Positions 1 through 6,641 of a stretch of 9,469 nt of DNA are shown one piece after another (within the stretch, counting starts at the first letter, position 1; each line of letters starts with the position of its first letter). Under the pieces are notes generated by a model. It saw only the letters and a program-made list of their open reading frames with translations. It had not been told where the DNA came from and searched no databases. Made by a program: the position numbers and the translations under genes. This stretch comes from CAYSEW01 sp964430245 (lineage in GTDB: Bacteria; Bacteroidota; Bacteroidia; Flavobacteriales_D; Parvicellaceae). The DNA is taken from positions 1 to 9,469 of the forward strand of contig CAYSEW010000048.1 in assembly GCA_964430245.1 (NCBI GenBank). The letters run 5' to 3'.

Positions 1-1223
1 TCTTCACATAGAGGAGTCCAGCAATATCTCATAAGTATATTCCCCTCTCCTTCATAAACCAATAAACCATTGATTGTTAAACTATCAAAATGATTCATTG
101 TACCAGTATTTCCAGAAATACCCATCCAATCAGAGTAAGTGAACACATTACCAGATTGATTAGGTGCAATATAAGTTCCAACCAAATCAAAATCAGATGA
201 AACTACATTTAAATATATCGTATCTGTTCCATCAGCATCTTCAACAGCCATATCAATACAGATTGAATCATTAACATAAACAGATACTGAATCATCAAGG
301 TTTATAACTGGAGGAGAATCAATTGTACAACCAAGGGATTTATATTGTATATCTCTTAATACTTCACCTAATTTTACACCATTTCTCCACTCTTCAACTT
401 TAACAGCAAAAACAAATACACCTATTACTTCTGGATAACAAGTGATAACTCCAGTCTGAGGGTCAATTGACATAGGTGGATTCACATTATTACCCAACAT
501 ATTGGTAGCACTATAAGCTCCTGGAGCCCAATTACAAGTACTCCAGCCATAAGGGAAACTAGAACTAGAAGATGGTTTACCAGAGCACAATGTTTCATCC
601 AAAGGAGCAACTAATGAAAAAACCAAAGAATCGCCATCTGCATCTGTCACATTAAAATCAATATCCTGATTGAAATTCAAACATAAATAACCGCTAGTTG
701 GATAACCACCAAAATCTGGAGTGCAATTACCATTGGTACCATTCACAGTTGTTGTACTCCATAGAGCTGGGTCAGGTATTTGAATATAATAAGTCATACC
801 ATCAGAACCTGGATTAGACAAATTAGTGATAATTCCATTTCTACAACAATCATCCCAAGTCATATAATAACCAGCTGCATTATTATTCAAAAGTATAGTT
901 GTTTGAAAAATGTACTCTTCTACACATATCCCAGTTGGGGTATAACAAGAATCACCTAAAGTAAGTACTTGTTGACTGATAAGGTTATTGTTCATGCTAA
1001 ATGTCAATACATTAGCGTTAGTACCCGCATCAAAAACACATATTGAGGTAGGTGAGATCAAAGTAGAATTACCAGGATTACAATCTCTGTATACTCTTAA
1101 TGTAACTTCAAAAGTATTAGCTCCAGTTTGACATACTGCAAAATTTCCTCCCACAAAGTGAGTTGCATAGCAAATAGTTAAAGAGAAAATAAAAATAGGG
1201 ATGAGTAAAAACCTTTTCAACAT
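1..1223 (-). CDS. Large exported surface protein, N-terminal part (runs off the left edge)
   Basis: The reading frame is open from ATG at 1223 to the window edge, giving 407 complete codons and no stop, so the C-terminus lies outside. Residues 1-20 are a classical signal peptide (MLKRFLLIP..., hydrophobic core, probable cleavage after CYA), followed by THFVGG. The mature part has the hallmarks of a Bacteroidota family of very large exported proteins that usually end in a gliding-motility/T9SS type B sorting domain: VYRDC at 44-48, DDCCRNG at 124-130, DADGDSLVFSL at 194-204, SIDPQTGVITCYP at 252-264 and VEEWRNGV at 276-283. It is rich in Cys, Asn, Thr and Ser, as expected for extracellular beta-rich modules. 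A second DADG stretch lies at 328-331. The sorting domain is expected off-window and is not seen here. The start is supported by the signal peptide and by a good promoter ending about 31 bases upstream. Specific function is unknown; adhesion or a surface role is inference. Confidence 0.85.
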   Translation of the reverse strand, partial: MLKRFLLIPIFIFSLTICYATHFVGGNFAVCQTGANTFEVTLRVYRDCNPGNSTLISPTSICVFDAGTNANVLTFSMNNNLISQQVLTLGDSCYTPTGICVEEYIFQTTILLNNNAAGYYMTWDDCCRNGIITNLSNPGSDGMTYYIQIPDPALWSTTTVNGTNGNCTPDFGGYPTSGYLCLNFNQDIDFNVTDADGDSLVFSLVAPLDETLCSGKPSSSSSFPYGWSTCNWAPGAYSATNMLGNNVNPPMSIDPQTGVITCYPEVIGVFVFAVKVEEWRNGVKLGEVLRDIQYKSLGCTIDSPPVINLDDSVSVYVNDSICIDMAVEDADGTDTIYLNVVSSDFDLVGTYIAPNQSGNVFTYSDWMGISGNTGTMNHFDSLTINGLLVYEGEGNILMRYCWTPLCE

Positions 1224-1254
1224 TACATTTTGTTTAGAATATAACTTGTTGACG

Positions 1255-1285
1255 CAAATTTACCAAAATGAGTTGCACTCACAAA
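1255..1285 (-). promoter_or_regulatory. Bacteroidota-type promoter for the exported protein at 1-1223
   Basis: Read on the minus strand, TTTG (1285-1282), 19 bases, then TAAATTTG (1262-1255) match the known Bacteroidota consensus TTTG-N17..23-TAnnTTTG exactly at every defined base. Transcription should start about 5-8 bases further on, leaving a leader of roughly 25 bases before the ATG at 1223. The match and position are seen directly; activity is inferred. Confidence 0.65.
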
Positions 1286-1322
1286 ATATTTAATTGATTA
1301 GAAAATTTATAAATCGATTGCT

Positions 1323-1330
1323 TACTTTTG
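1323..1330 (+). promoter_or_regulatory. Probable -7 element for the E1 dehydrogenase gene
   Basis: TACTTTTG fits the Bacteroidota -7 consensus TAnnTTTG. No good -33 TTTG lies at the usual distance; the nearest is ATTG at 1293-1296, 26 bases upstream, which is too far. If used, transcription starts near 1336, so the in-frame TTG at 1328 cannot be the start codon and the ATGs at 1349 and 1370 remain. The call is tentative because of the weak upstream element. Confidence 0.35.
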
Positions 1331-1369
1331 ACAACCTTAATAAATTTAATGGAAACTTGTATTGAAAGT

Positions 1370-3349
1370 ATGATCAAATTTGATCGAAATAACCTTAATA
1401 ACGAAAAGCTAATTCAGCTATACAGATCAATCTTATTACCTAGACTAATAGAAGATAAGATGTTAATCTTATTGCGTCAGGGGAAAATAACTAAATGGTT
1501 CTCTGGAATGGGACAAGAAGCTATTTCAGTTGGTGCTACTTTAGCAATGGAAAAAGATGAATTTATTCTTCCTATGCACAGAAACTTAGGTGTATTTACT
1601 TCTAGAGGGATCGATCTCTATCGTTTATTTTCTCAATTTCAAGGTAAAGCAGACGGTTTCACTAAAGGTCGTGACAGGTCCTTTCATTTTGGAACTAAAG
1701 AGCATCATTTAGTTGGAATGATATCACATTTAGGACCTCAATTAGGGATAGCAGACGGAATTGCATTAGCAGAAAAACTAGATAAAAGTGGAAAATCAAC
1801 TTTAGTCTTTAGTGGAGATGGAGGTGCAAGTGAAGGTGACTTCCATGAAGCTTTAAATGTAGCTGCTGTATGGGACCTTCCTGTAATTTTCATCATCGAA
1901 AATAACCAATGGGGGCTTTCAACACCATCAACTGAACAATTCAAATGCAAACAATTCATTGACAAAGGAATAGGATATGGAATGGAAGCTAAACAAGTAG
2001 ATGGCAATAACATTCTTGAAGTTTATCATGCAGTACAAGACATAAAAAATAAACAGAAAAAACAAGCTAAACCTTATTTATTGGAAGTAATGACCTTTAG
2101 AATGAGAGGTCACGAAGAAGCATCAGGAACAAAATATTACCCAGAAGGATTACAAGATGAATGGGCTGTAAAAGATCCTGTTAAGAATTATGAAGAATAC
2201 CTTTTATCTGAAAGCATTATTTCCGAACAACAAATAGAAGAGATTAGATTTGAGATTAATGAAAAGATCAACACCAACTGGAAAAAATCTTTTGAAAACC
2301 CCACAATAAAAGCTGATCCAGCAATTGAGCTAAATGATGTTTACAAAAACGTCAATTTTAATATTACACCACCAGATTTATCAAAAACTAAAGAAATTAG
2401 GTTTATTGATGCCATCTCACAAGGACTTTTTCAATCTATGGAAAAGCACCCAAACTCTGTGATTATGGGACAGGATATTGCAAAATATGGAGGCGTATTT
2501 AAAGTGACAGAAGGATTTATGGAGAAGTTTGGAGCTGAAAGAGTAAGAAATACCCCTTTATGTGAATCTGCAATTGTAGGTGCTGCTTTAGGATTATCCA
2601 TAAAAGGCAGGAAAGCCATCATGGAAATGCAATTTGCCGATTTTGTAACAGTAGGTTTTAATCAGATTGTAAATAATTTAGCCAAATTACACTATAGATG
2701 GAATGAAAATGCAGATGTAGTCATAAGAATGCCAACAGGAGCTGGAGTTGGAGCAGGTCCTTTTCATTCTCAGAGTAATGAGGCCTGGTTCTTTCACACC
2801 CCTGGTTTAAAGATTGTTTACCCTTCTAGTCCTGAGGATGCCAAAGGTTTAATGACTGCTGCTATTGAAGACCCTAATCCTGTTATGTTCTTTGAACATA
2901 AAGCTCTATATAGAAGCATTTCAGGAGCAGTTCCAGAAGAATATTACAATACAGAGATAGGAAAAGCCCATTTAATTAATGAAGGAGAGCAAGTAAGCAT
3001 CATTACCTATGGAATGGGAGTACATTGGGCCAAGGAAGCTATCAACAAACTCAAGATCAATGCAGACCTGCTTGACCTAAGAACTTTATTACCCTTAGAC
3101 AAAGAGGCTATTTTTAGATCAGTCAACAAAACAGGCAGGGCAATTATCCTACATGAGGATTCAATTACTGGAGGCATAGGGGGAGAAATAGCTGCTTTGA
3201 TCAATGAAAATTGTTTCGAAAATTTAGACGCACCTGTTCTTAGATGTGCAAGTATGGATACTCCTGTACCTTTTGCAGCAGATCTAGAAAAAAGTTTTTT
3301 GGCCAACAACCAGCTTGAAGAAAAACTTCTAAACTTATTAGCTTATTGA
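1370..3349 (+). CDS. Fused E1 alpha/beta subunit of a 2-oxoacid dehydrogenase complex
   Basis: This is a thiamine-diphosphate-dependent E1 enzyme that decarboxylates a 2-oxoacid (branched-chain 2-oxoacid or pyruvate; the substrate cannot be fixed from sequence) and passes the acyl group to a lipoyl E2. Numbering is from ATG 1370 (659 residues). The alpha half covers about 5-330, with the ThDP/magnesium motif GDGGASEGD starting at 149 and ending in ENN (177-179), and RGHEEASG around 246-253 at the usual phosphorylation-loop position. The beta half covers about 342-659, with cofactor glutamate E399 in LCESAIVGAALG, active-site region GPFHSQSNEAWFFH (H466, H476), then a transketolase C-terminal domain. 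The single-chain fusion and its length are normal for Bacteroidota. ATG 1370 (MIKFDRNN) fits where relatives usually begin; ATG 1349 would add seven residues; TTG 1328 lies inside the likely promoter. No E2 or E3 gene is in the window. The next gene starts two bases after the stop. Confidence 0.93.
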   Translation: MIKFDRNNLNNEKLIQLYRSILLPRLIEDKMLILLRQGKITKWFSGMGQEAISVGATLAMEKDEFILPMHRNLGVFTSRGIDLYRLFSQFQGKADGFTKGRDRSFHFGTKEHHLVGMISHLGPQLGIADGIALAEKLDKSGKSTLVFSGDGGASEGDFHEALNVAAVWDLPVIFIIENNQWGLSTPSTEQFKCKQFIDKGIGYGMEAKQVDGNNILEVYHAVQDIKNKQKKQAKPYLLEVMTFRMRGHEEASGTKYYPEGLQDEWAVKDPVKNYEEYLLSESIISEQQIEEIRFEINEKINTNWKKSFENPTIKADPAIELNDVYKNVNFNITPPDLSKTKEIRFIDAISQGLFQSMEKHPNSVIMGQDIAKYGGVFKVTEGFMEKFGAERVRNTPLCESAIVGAALGLSIKGRKAIMEMQFADFVTVGFNQIVNNLAKLHYRWNENADVVIRMPTGAGVGAGPFHSQSNEAWFFHTPGLKIVYPSSPEDAKGLMTAAIEDPNPVMFFEHKALYRSISGAVPEEYYNTEIGKAHLINEGEQVSIITYGMGVHWAKEAINKLKINADLLDLRTLLPLDKEAIFRSVNKTGRAIILHEDSITGGIGGEIAALINENCFENLDAPVLRCASMDTPVPFAADLEKSFLANNQLEEKLLNLLAY

Positions 3350-3351
3350 AC

Positions 3352-3989
3352 ATGAAAAAAACACTTCTCGTTTTTATTTTAACGCCTCTACTCTATTTTA
3401 GTCAGGGAAATGACAATAAATTAGTCCTTGGTGTAAATATTGGTGGATATGCTGCCAATAAAAATACAGCTGGACTATATAAAGGAGATGTGACTACCTA
3501 CAATATTTTTACCATTTTTAATAATGTCATTTATCAGCCTGTTTTCGATAACTATTTCCAATACCCCTACTCTATTGTTGAAACACCTCTTAATTCTCAT
3601 TATAGAATAGGCCTAGAAGTAGGTGGCCATATTGGTATAAAAGGAGAATCAGGTGAGCTATTTGCAGAAATTAATTTTGCTGACATATCTGTTCAAGAAT
3701 ATTTCATTGTTGCCATTGAAGATCCTAATAACCTTTCTCCAGACCCTACCTATGAACCCATACCTATTTTTGGAGAAGAAAAAAGAACCAATATTAATTT
3801 TGGTTATAGCTATGACCTATACAATGAAAATGGAATAATAATTGGTTTTCCTTTTTTCGCACAAATCAACAATGCTAGATTACAACGAAATTATTTTGTA
3901 GTTAATAATCAACAATACAACATTTACCATGGAGTGGCTGGTCAAACCAATACGAATCCTGGTGGAACAGCCATTGGTGGTGGAGCTGG
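3352..3989 (+). CDS. Probable outer-membrane beta-barrel protein, C-terminus lost in assembly gap
   Basis: The ATG at 3352 lies two bases after the dehydrogenase stop, so the two genes are probably co-transcribed. 213 residues are visible before the run of N. Residues 1-18 form a signal peptide (MKKTLLVFILTPLLYFSQ). The rest alternates short aromatic and hydrophobic strands with polar turns: LVLGVNIGGYAANKNTAGLYKG (24-45), YRIGLEVGGHIGIKGESGELFAEINF (84-109), KRTNINFGYSY (144-154) and IIIGFPFFAQINNARLQRNYF (162-182). This pattern suits an outer-membrane beta-barrel, and the strand order resembles conserved uncharacterised flavobacterial proteins; this is from memory, not a search. The visible end is glycine-rich (NPGGTAIGGGAG). 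Any continuation read through the N run into the next contig is an artefact. An ATT start two codons earlier is in frame but implausible. Substrate and function are unknown. Confidence 0.7.
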
Positions 3990-4089
3990 NNNNNNNNNNN
4001 NNNNNNNNNNNNNNNNNNNNNNNNNNNNNNNNNNNNNNNNNNNNNNNNNNNNNNNNNNNNNNNNNNNNNNNNNNNNNNNNNNNNNNNNN
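3990..4089. other. Assembly gap (100 N)
   Basis: Exactly 100 consecutive N, the convention for a scaffold gap of unknown length. It truncates two convergent genes: the plus-strand barrel protein on the left and the minus-strand T9SS cargo protein on the right. The hidden sequence must hold at least the 3' ends of both, so it is probably longer than 100 bases. Confidence 0.98.
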
Positions 4090-4761
4090 ATTTTCATTTT
4101 CTTTAACACTTACCAAACCAGTTCCTGTTTCACCAGCGATAACGGCTGTATTTGGTGTTGCATCATAGGCATAATCTTTAATGGACAAAACACCTCCAGA
4201 AGTATATTCGATTCTTGCCCATCCATAATGAATATTATTATTAATCTTAAACCTCAAACCTAAAATTGCTTCTTGATCCATTTGAAAATTTCCAATTGTA
4301 TCACTGTAATTATATACAGGAACTCCATTGTATAAAACAGATTGCTGTAGGACAGCTGCTAAAGGATAACCAAAGGAACTATTACTAGATTCAAAACTCC
4401 CTGAACTACCAACCATAGCTCCTTGTGCTAAAGCTGCTGGATAAGAGTTAGATTGAAGCCAACCGTTTGATGATGCACCTGGATTTATTGTGGCAGCGTC
4501 AACATTAATATTATAAGTTACAACATTTGAATAAGAAGTAGAAACATAGTTAATTAATGTATCTAGATTCATAAGCATGAAATCAGGACTGGCATCATTA
4601 TTTAGGTCTAAAGGATATACAGACAAATTGCCACTTAAAAGGTAATCTGGATTGACATCTGTATAAACAACTTGCGCATTTGCACCAGAAACTACTGTAG
4701 TAATACCTCCAGCCAGCGCTAAATATTTTTTGATCTTTGAATCTATTTTCTTTGTATCCAT
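4090..4761 (-). CDS. Secreted HYGW/calcium-loop protein, paralogue 3, C-terminus lost in gap
   Basis: 224 residues are visible from ATG 4761 to the gap. Residues 1-29 are an export signal with a long polar start (MDTKKIDSKIKKY) and a short Ala/Gly/Val core ending in ANA, cleaved before QVVYTDVNPD. Then comes LDLNNDASPD (51-60), a D-x-N-x-D-x3-D loop of the kind that binds calcium in FG-GAP, dockerin and thrombospondin type 3 repeats (D52, N54, D56, D60). Further on are HYGWARIE (178-185) and SIKDYAYDATPNTAVIAGETG (193-213), shared with the two neighbouring paralogues. The reading stops at VSVKENEN, just where the paralogues begin their T9SS sorting domain, so this domain should lie in the gap. 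Residues read beyond the N run are spurious. The ATG is three bases after the stop of the 4765-5610 gene, so the two are probably one transcript. Closest relative in the window is the 5714-6595 protein. Function unknown. Confidence 0.8.
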
Positions 4762-4764
4762 AAC

Positions 4765-5610
4765 TTAATTATTTATGTAAACTTTTTTAATGAACTCATT
4801 ATTTTCAGTAACAACTTTTAATAAATATATACCTGACTTTACTTCATCTACCTTCACCACATTATTATTTATTAATCTTTTTTCAACAACTTTTTTTCCA
4901 ATTAGATTATAAACCAACAAATGAGCCTCACCATTTATATCATTAATGATAAATTCATTATTGATTTGTTGTATAGTAATTTTTGAGAAATCATTCAATA
5001 GTTCAATTCCAACAAATCCATTACCCATATCTCCAGCTAAGATCCCTACAAAAGGAGTTGATTCATATGCAAAATCTTTAACTGTACAACTGGTCCCATC
5101 TAAAGATGGAGTAACCCTAATCCAGCCATAGTGAGTAGATCCACTAATATAGAATTGAACACCTATATAACCATCCTCATCTCCTTCAAACTCACCAATT
5201 GTTGTGGCGAATGCACCACTTGACAACACTCTTAACCCTATACCTGAAAATACAGATGGAGTCGATGTATTTATATAATTAGCAGAGCCATCAATCATCT
5301 GTCCAGAAGATATGGTATCTACAATCAGTACATTTTCAGTACCTAATGTTAGAATCTTTCCAATTACCTCATTAGAATAAAATGGAGACAATGCAGAGCC
5401 AGTAAAAGAAATAGGAAACCCGCTTAAATTAGTATCTAGTTGAGTTTCATAGATCAAAATATCTAATGTAAGGTCATTGTTAAAATCAACAGCGTATGAA
5501 TCACTAGAAGAAGATTGTAAGATCTGATCAGGGTCTACATCCGTATAAACTACTTGTGAAAAACAGGTAATTGAAAGAAGTAAAATAAAAGGTGTAATAA
5601 ATTTTTTCAT
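4765..5610 (-). CDS. T9SS-sorted secreted HYGW/calcium-loop protein, paralogue 2
   Basis: A complete 281-residue protein. Residues 1-19 are a classical signal peptide (MKKFITPFILLLSITCFSQ), unlike the polar-start signals of its two paralogues. VVYTDVDPDQIL follows at once, then the presumed calcium loop VDFNNDLTLD (41-50; D42, N44, D46, D50). A middle beta-rich region leads to GVQFYISGSTHYGWIRV (150-166) and TVKDFAYESTPFVGILAGD (176-194). Residues about 208-281 form a T9SS type A sorting domain: KITIQQINNEF, LLVYNLIGKKVVEKRL, VKSGIYLLKVVTENNEFIKKVYIN. The protein should cross the outer membrane by T9SS and be released or anchored at the surface. It is the most diverged of the three copies. 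It heads a two-gene unit with the gene at 4090-4761, and is cut off from the gene on its other side by the terminator at 5671-5697. Specific function unknown. Confidence 0.87.
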   Translation of the reverse strand: MKKFITPFILLLSITCFSQVVYTDVDPDQILQSSSSDSYAVDFNNDLTLDILIYETQLDTNLSGFPISFTGSALSPFYSNEVIGKILTLGTENVLIVDTISSGQMIDGSANYINTSTPSVFSGIGLRVLSSGAFATTIGEFEGDEDGYIGVQFYISGSTHYGWIRVTPSLDGTSCTVKDFAYESTPFVGILAGDMGNGFVGIELLNDFSKITIQQINNEFIINDINGEAHLLVYNLIGKKVVEKRLINNNVVKVDEVKSGIYLLKVVTENNEFIKKVYINN

Positions 5611-5629
5611 GCTTAAAATTAAGTATTTT

Positions 5630-5658
5630 AAAATATAAACATCCTTAAAATTTACAAG
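5630..5658 (-). promoter_or_regulatory. Candidate promoter for the two-gene unit 5610-4090
   Basis: On the minus strand, CTTG (5658-5655), 17 bases, then TATATTTT (5637-5630) approximate the Bacteroidota consensus TTTG-N17..23-TAnnTTTG with one mismatch in each element. It lies between the terminator and the ATG at 5610, where a promoter is needed if the terminator works. The surrounding sequence is very AT-rich, so a chance match is possible. Confidence 0.4.
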
Positions 5659-5670
5659 TTGCCTGAAATA

Positions 5671-5697
5671 AAAAAAGCCGTCACAGACGGCTTTTTA
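5671..5697 (-). terminator. Intrinsic terminator after the 5714-6595 gene
   Basis: A hairpin with stem GCCGTC (5677-5682) and GACGGC (5686-5691) around the three-base loop ACA, extended by five A-T pairs (5672-5676 with 5692-5696). On the minus strand the stem is followed by a T run from the A tract at 5671-5676. It starts 17 bases after the stop of the minus-strand gene at 5714. The A/T flanks make it symmetrical, but no plus-strand gene ends nearby, so the minus-strand role is the relevant one. Confidence 0.88.
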
Positions 5698-5713
5698 ATA
5701 TAATAAATGAATT

Positions 5714-6595
5714 TTATCTGATATATATTTTTTTGTTGACCATTCCTTGATCAGAATTTACAGAAACTACATATATCCCTTTAGAAAAATCATTCAGCTC
5801 AATCATTTCAATAGTATTATTGATAGCTTGATTAATTACTTCCTGTCCTGTAATTGAAGTAACGATTGCTATGCAATTAGTTAGTTCGTCATTTAATTCA
5901 ATCATTAACTGATTATTAAAATTCTGAATTTTAATATTATTTTCAACAGATTCAATACCAACTGGACCACTACCAGTTTCACCCGCAACAATTGCAGTAT
6001 TTGGAGTTGCATCGTATGCATAATCCTTTACAGAAAGAATCGTCCCATCAGCTGTTACCTCTACTCGAACCCATCCATAATGGGTATTTCCACCAATTTG
6101 AAATTTCAATCCTGCAAAACCTTCCTGTGCAAGAAAAGGCCCATAAGGATAAGTAACTGAATACCCCAAAAGAGGAATAGATATATCCATAATAGCTCCT
6201 AAAGCAGAACCATCGGTCGCAAAGAAATCACTAGATCCAATGGAAGAACCTACAGGTACACTAGCAATAGTAGTGTCACTTGAATTAGCCATCCAGGAAT
6301 TACCACTACCTGGGTAAATAAGACCTGCTTTATAGTTAATGTTATATGTAATTGGAATTCCACCAGTAGTAAAGCTACCACTAAATGACCCTACTAGGGT
6401 AGATAAAGAAAAATCAGGTGTATTATCGTTATTTAAATCCAATAAATAAGTATCTAAATTACCTGTAACTAAATGGTCTGGATTAATATCTGTATATATT
6501 ACCTGCGCATTAGTTACACCTGCAACAGCTGTAATTCCAGTTGCTAGAGCTGCATATTTTTTGAGCTTGGAGTCTAGTGTAGTATTCTCATTCAT
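5714..6595 (-). CDS. T9SS-sorted secreted HYGW/calcium-loop protein, paralogue 1
   Basis: A complete 293-residue protein. Residues 1-30 are an export signal with a polar start (MNENTTLDSKLKKY) and an Ala/Gly/Val core ending in TNA, cleaved before QVIYTDINPD. The presumed calcium loop is LDLNNDNTPD (52-61; D53, N55, D57, D61). A beta-rich middle is followed by GLKFQIGGNTHYGWVRVEV (162-180) and SVKDYAYDATPNTAIVAGETG (188-208). Residues about 219-293 are a T9SS type A sorting domain: IKIQNFNNQLMIEL, IAIVTSITGQEVINQ, DFSKGIYVVSVNSDQGMVNKKIYIR. It is clearly closer to the truncated copy at 4090-4761 than to the copy between them. The gene starts 46 bases after the phosphodiesterase-sulfotransferase gene with no terminator between, so read-through is likely; its own promoter was not recognised. 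The terminator at 5671-5697 ends the unit. The biochemical role is unknown; a surface or secreted location is inferred from the sorting domain. Confidence 0.88.
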   Translation of the reverse strand: MNENTTLDSKLKKYAALATGITAVAGVTNAQVIYTDINPDHLVTGNLDTYLLDLNNDNTPDFSLSTLVGSFSGSFTTGGIPITYNINYKAGLIYPGSGNSWMANSSDTTIASVPVGSSIGSSDFFATDGSALGAIMDISIPLLGYSVTYPYGPFLAQEGFAGLKFQIGGNTHYGWVRVEVTADGTILSVKDYAYDATPNTAIVAGETGSGPVGIESVENNIKIQNFNNQLMIELNDELTNCIAIVTSITGQEVINQAINNTIEMIELNDFSKGIYVVSVNSDQGMVNKKIYIR

Positions 6596-6641
6596 ATAAT
6601 TAAATTTTTGGATTTATATCTGCTACAATATACGAAATTTT

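Noticed and set aside
1328..1348. Upstream extension of the dehydrogenase frame to TTG at 1328 (seven extra residues before ATG 1349)
   Set aside because: The TTG lies within the TACTTTTG promoter element and extends beyond where this family normally begins.
1738..2013. Minus-strand open frame of 91 codons
   Set aside because: It lies wholly inside the well-supported E1 dehydrogenase gene and its translation has no recognisable pattern.
2431..2622. Minus-strand open frame of 63 codons
   Set aside because: Antisense to the conserved beta half of the dehydrogenase; no protein-like features.
3007..3309. Minus-strand open frame of 100 codons
   Set aside because: Antisense to the dehydrogenase C-terminal domain; composition is what a reverse frame of this gene would give.
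3653..3838. Plus-strand open frame of 61 codons
   Set aside because: Another frame of the beta-barrel gene, which has a signal peptide and a coherent barrel pattern in its own frame.
3880..4263. Open frames reading through the N run on either strand
   Set aside because: The gap length is unknown, so frame is not preserved; sequence beyond the N run in each case is the reverse complement of the facing gene.
4946..5131. Plus-strand open frame of 61 codons
   Set aside because: Antisense to the sorting-domain region of the secreted paralogue at 4765-5610.
6596..6641. Separate promoter or terminator between the fusion gene and paralogue 1
   Set aside because: No hairpin and no TAnnTTTG element with a partner were found in these 46 bases; the stretch is simply AT-rich.
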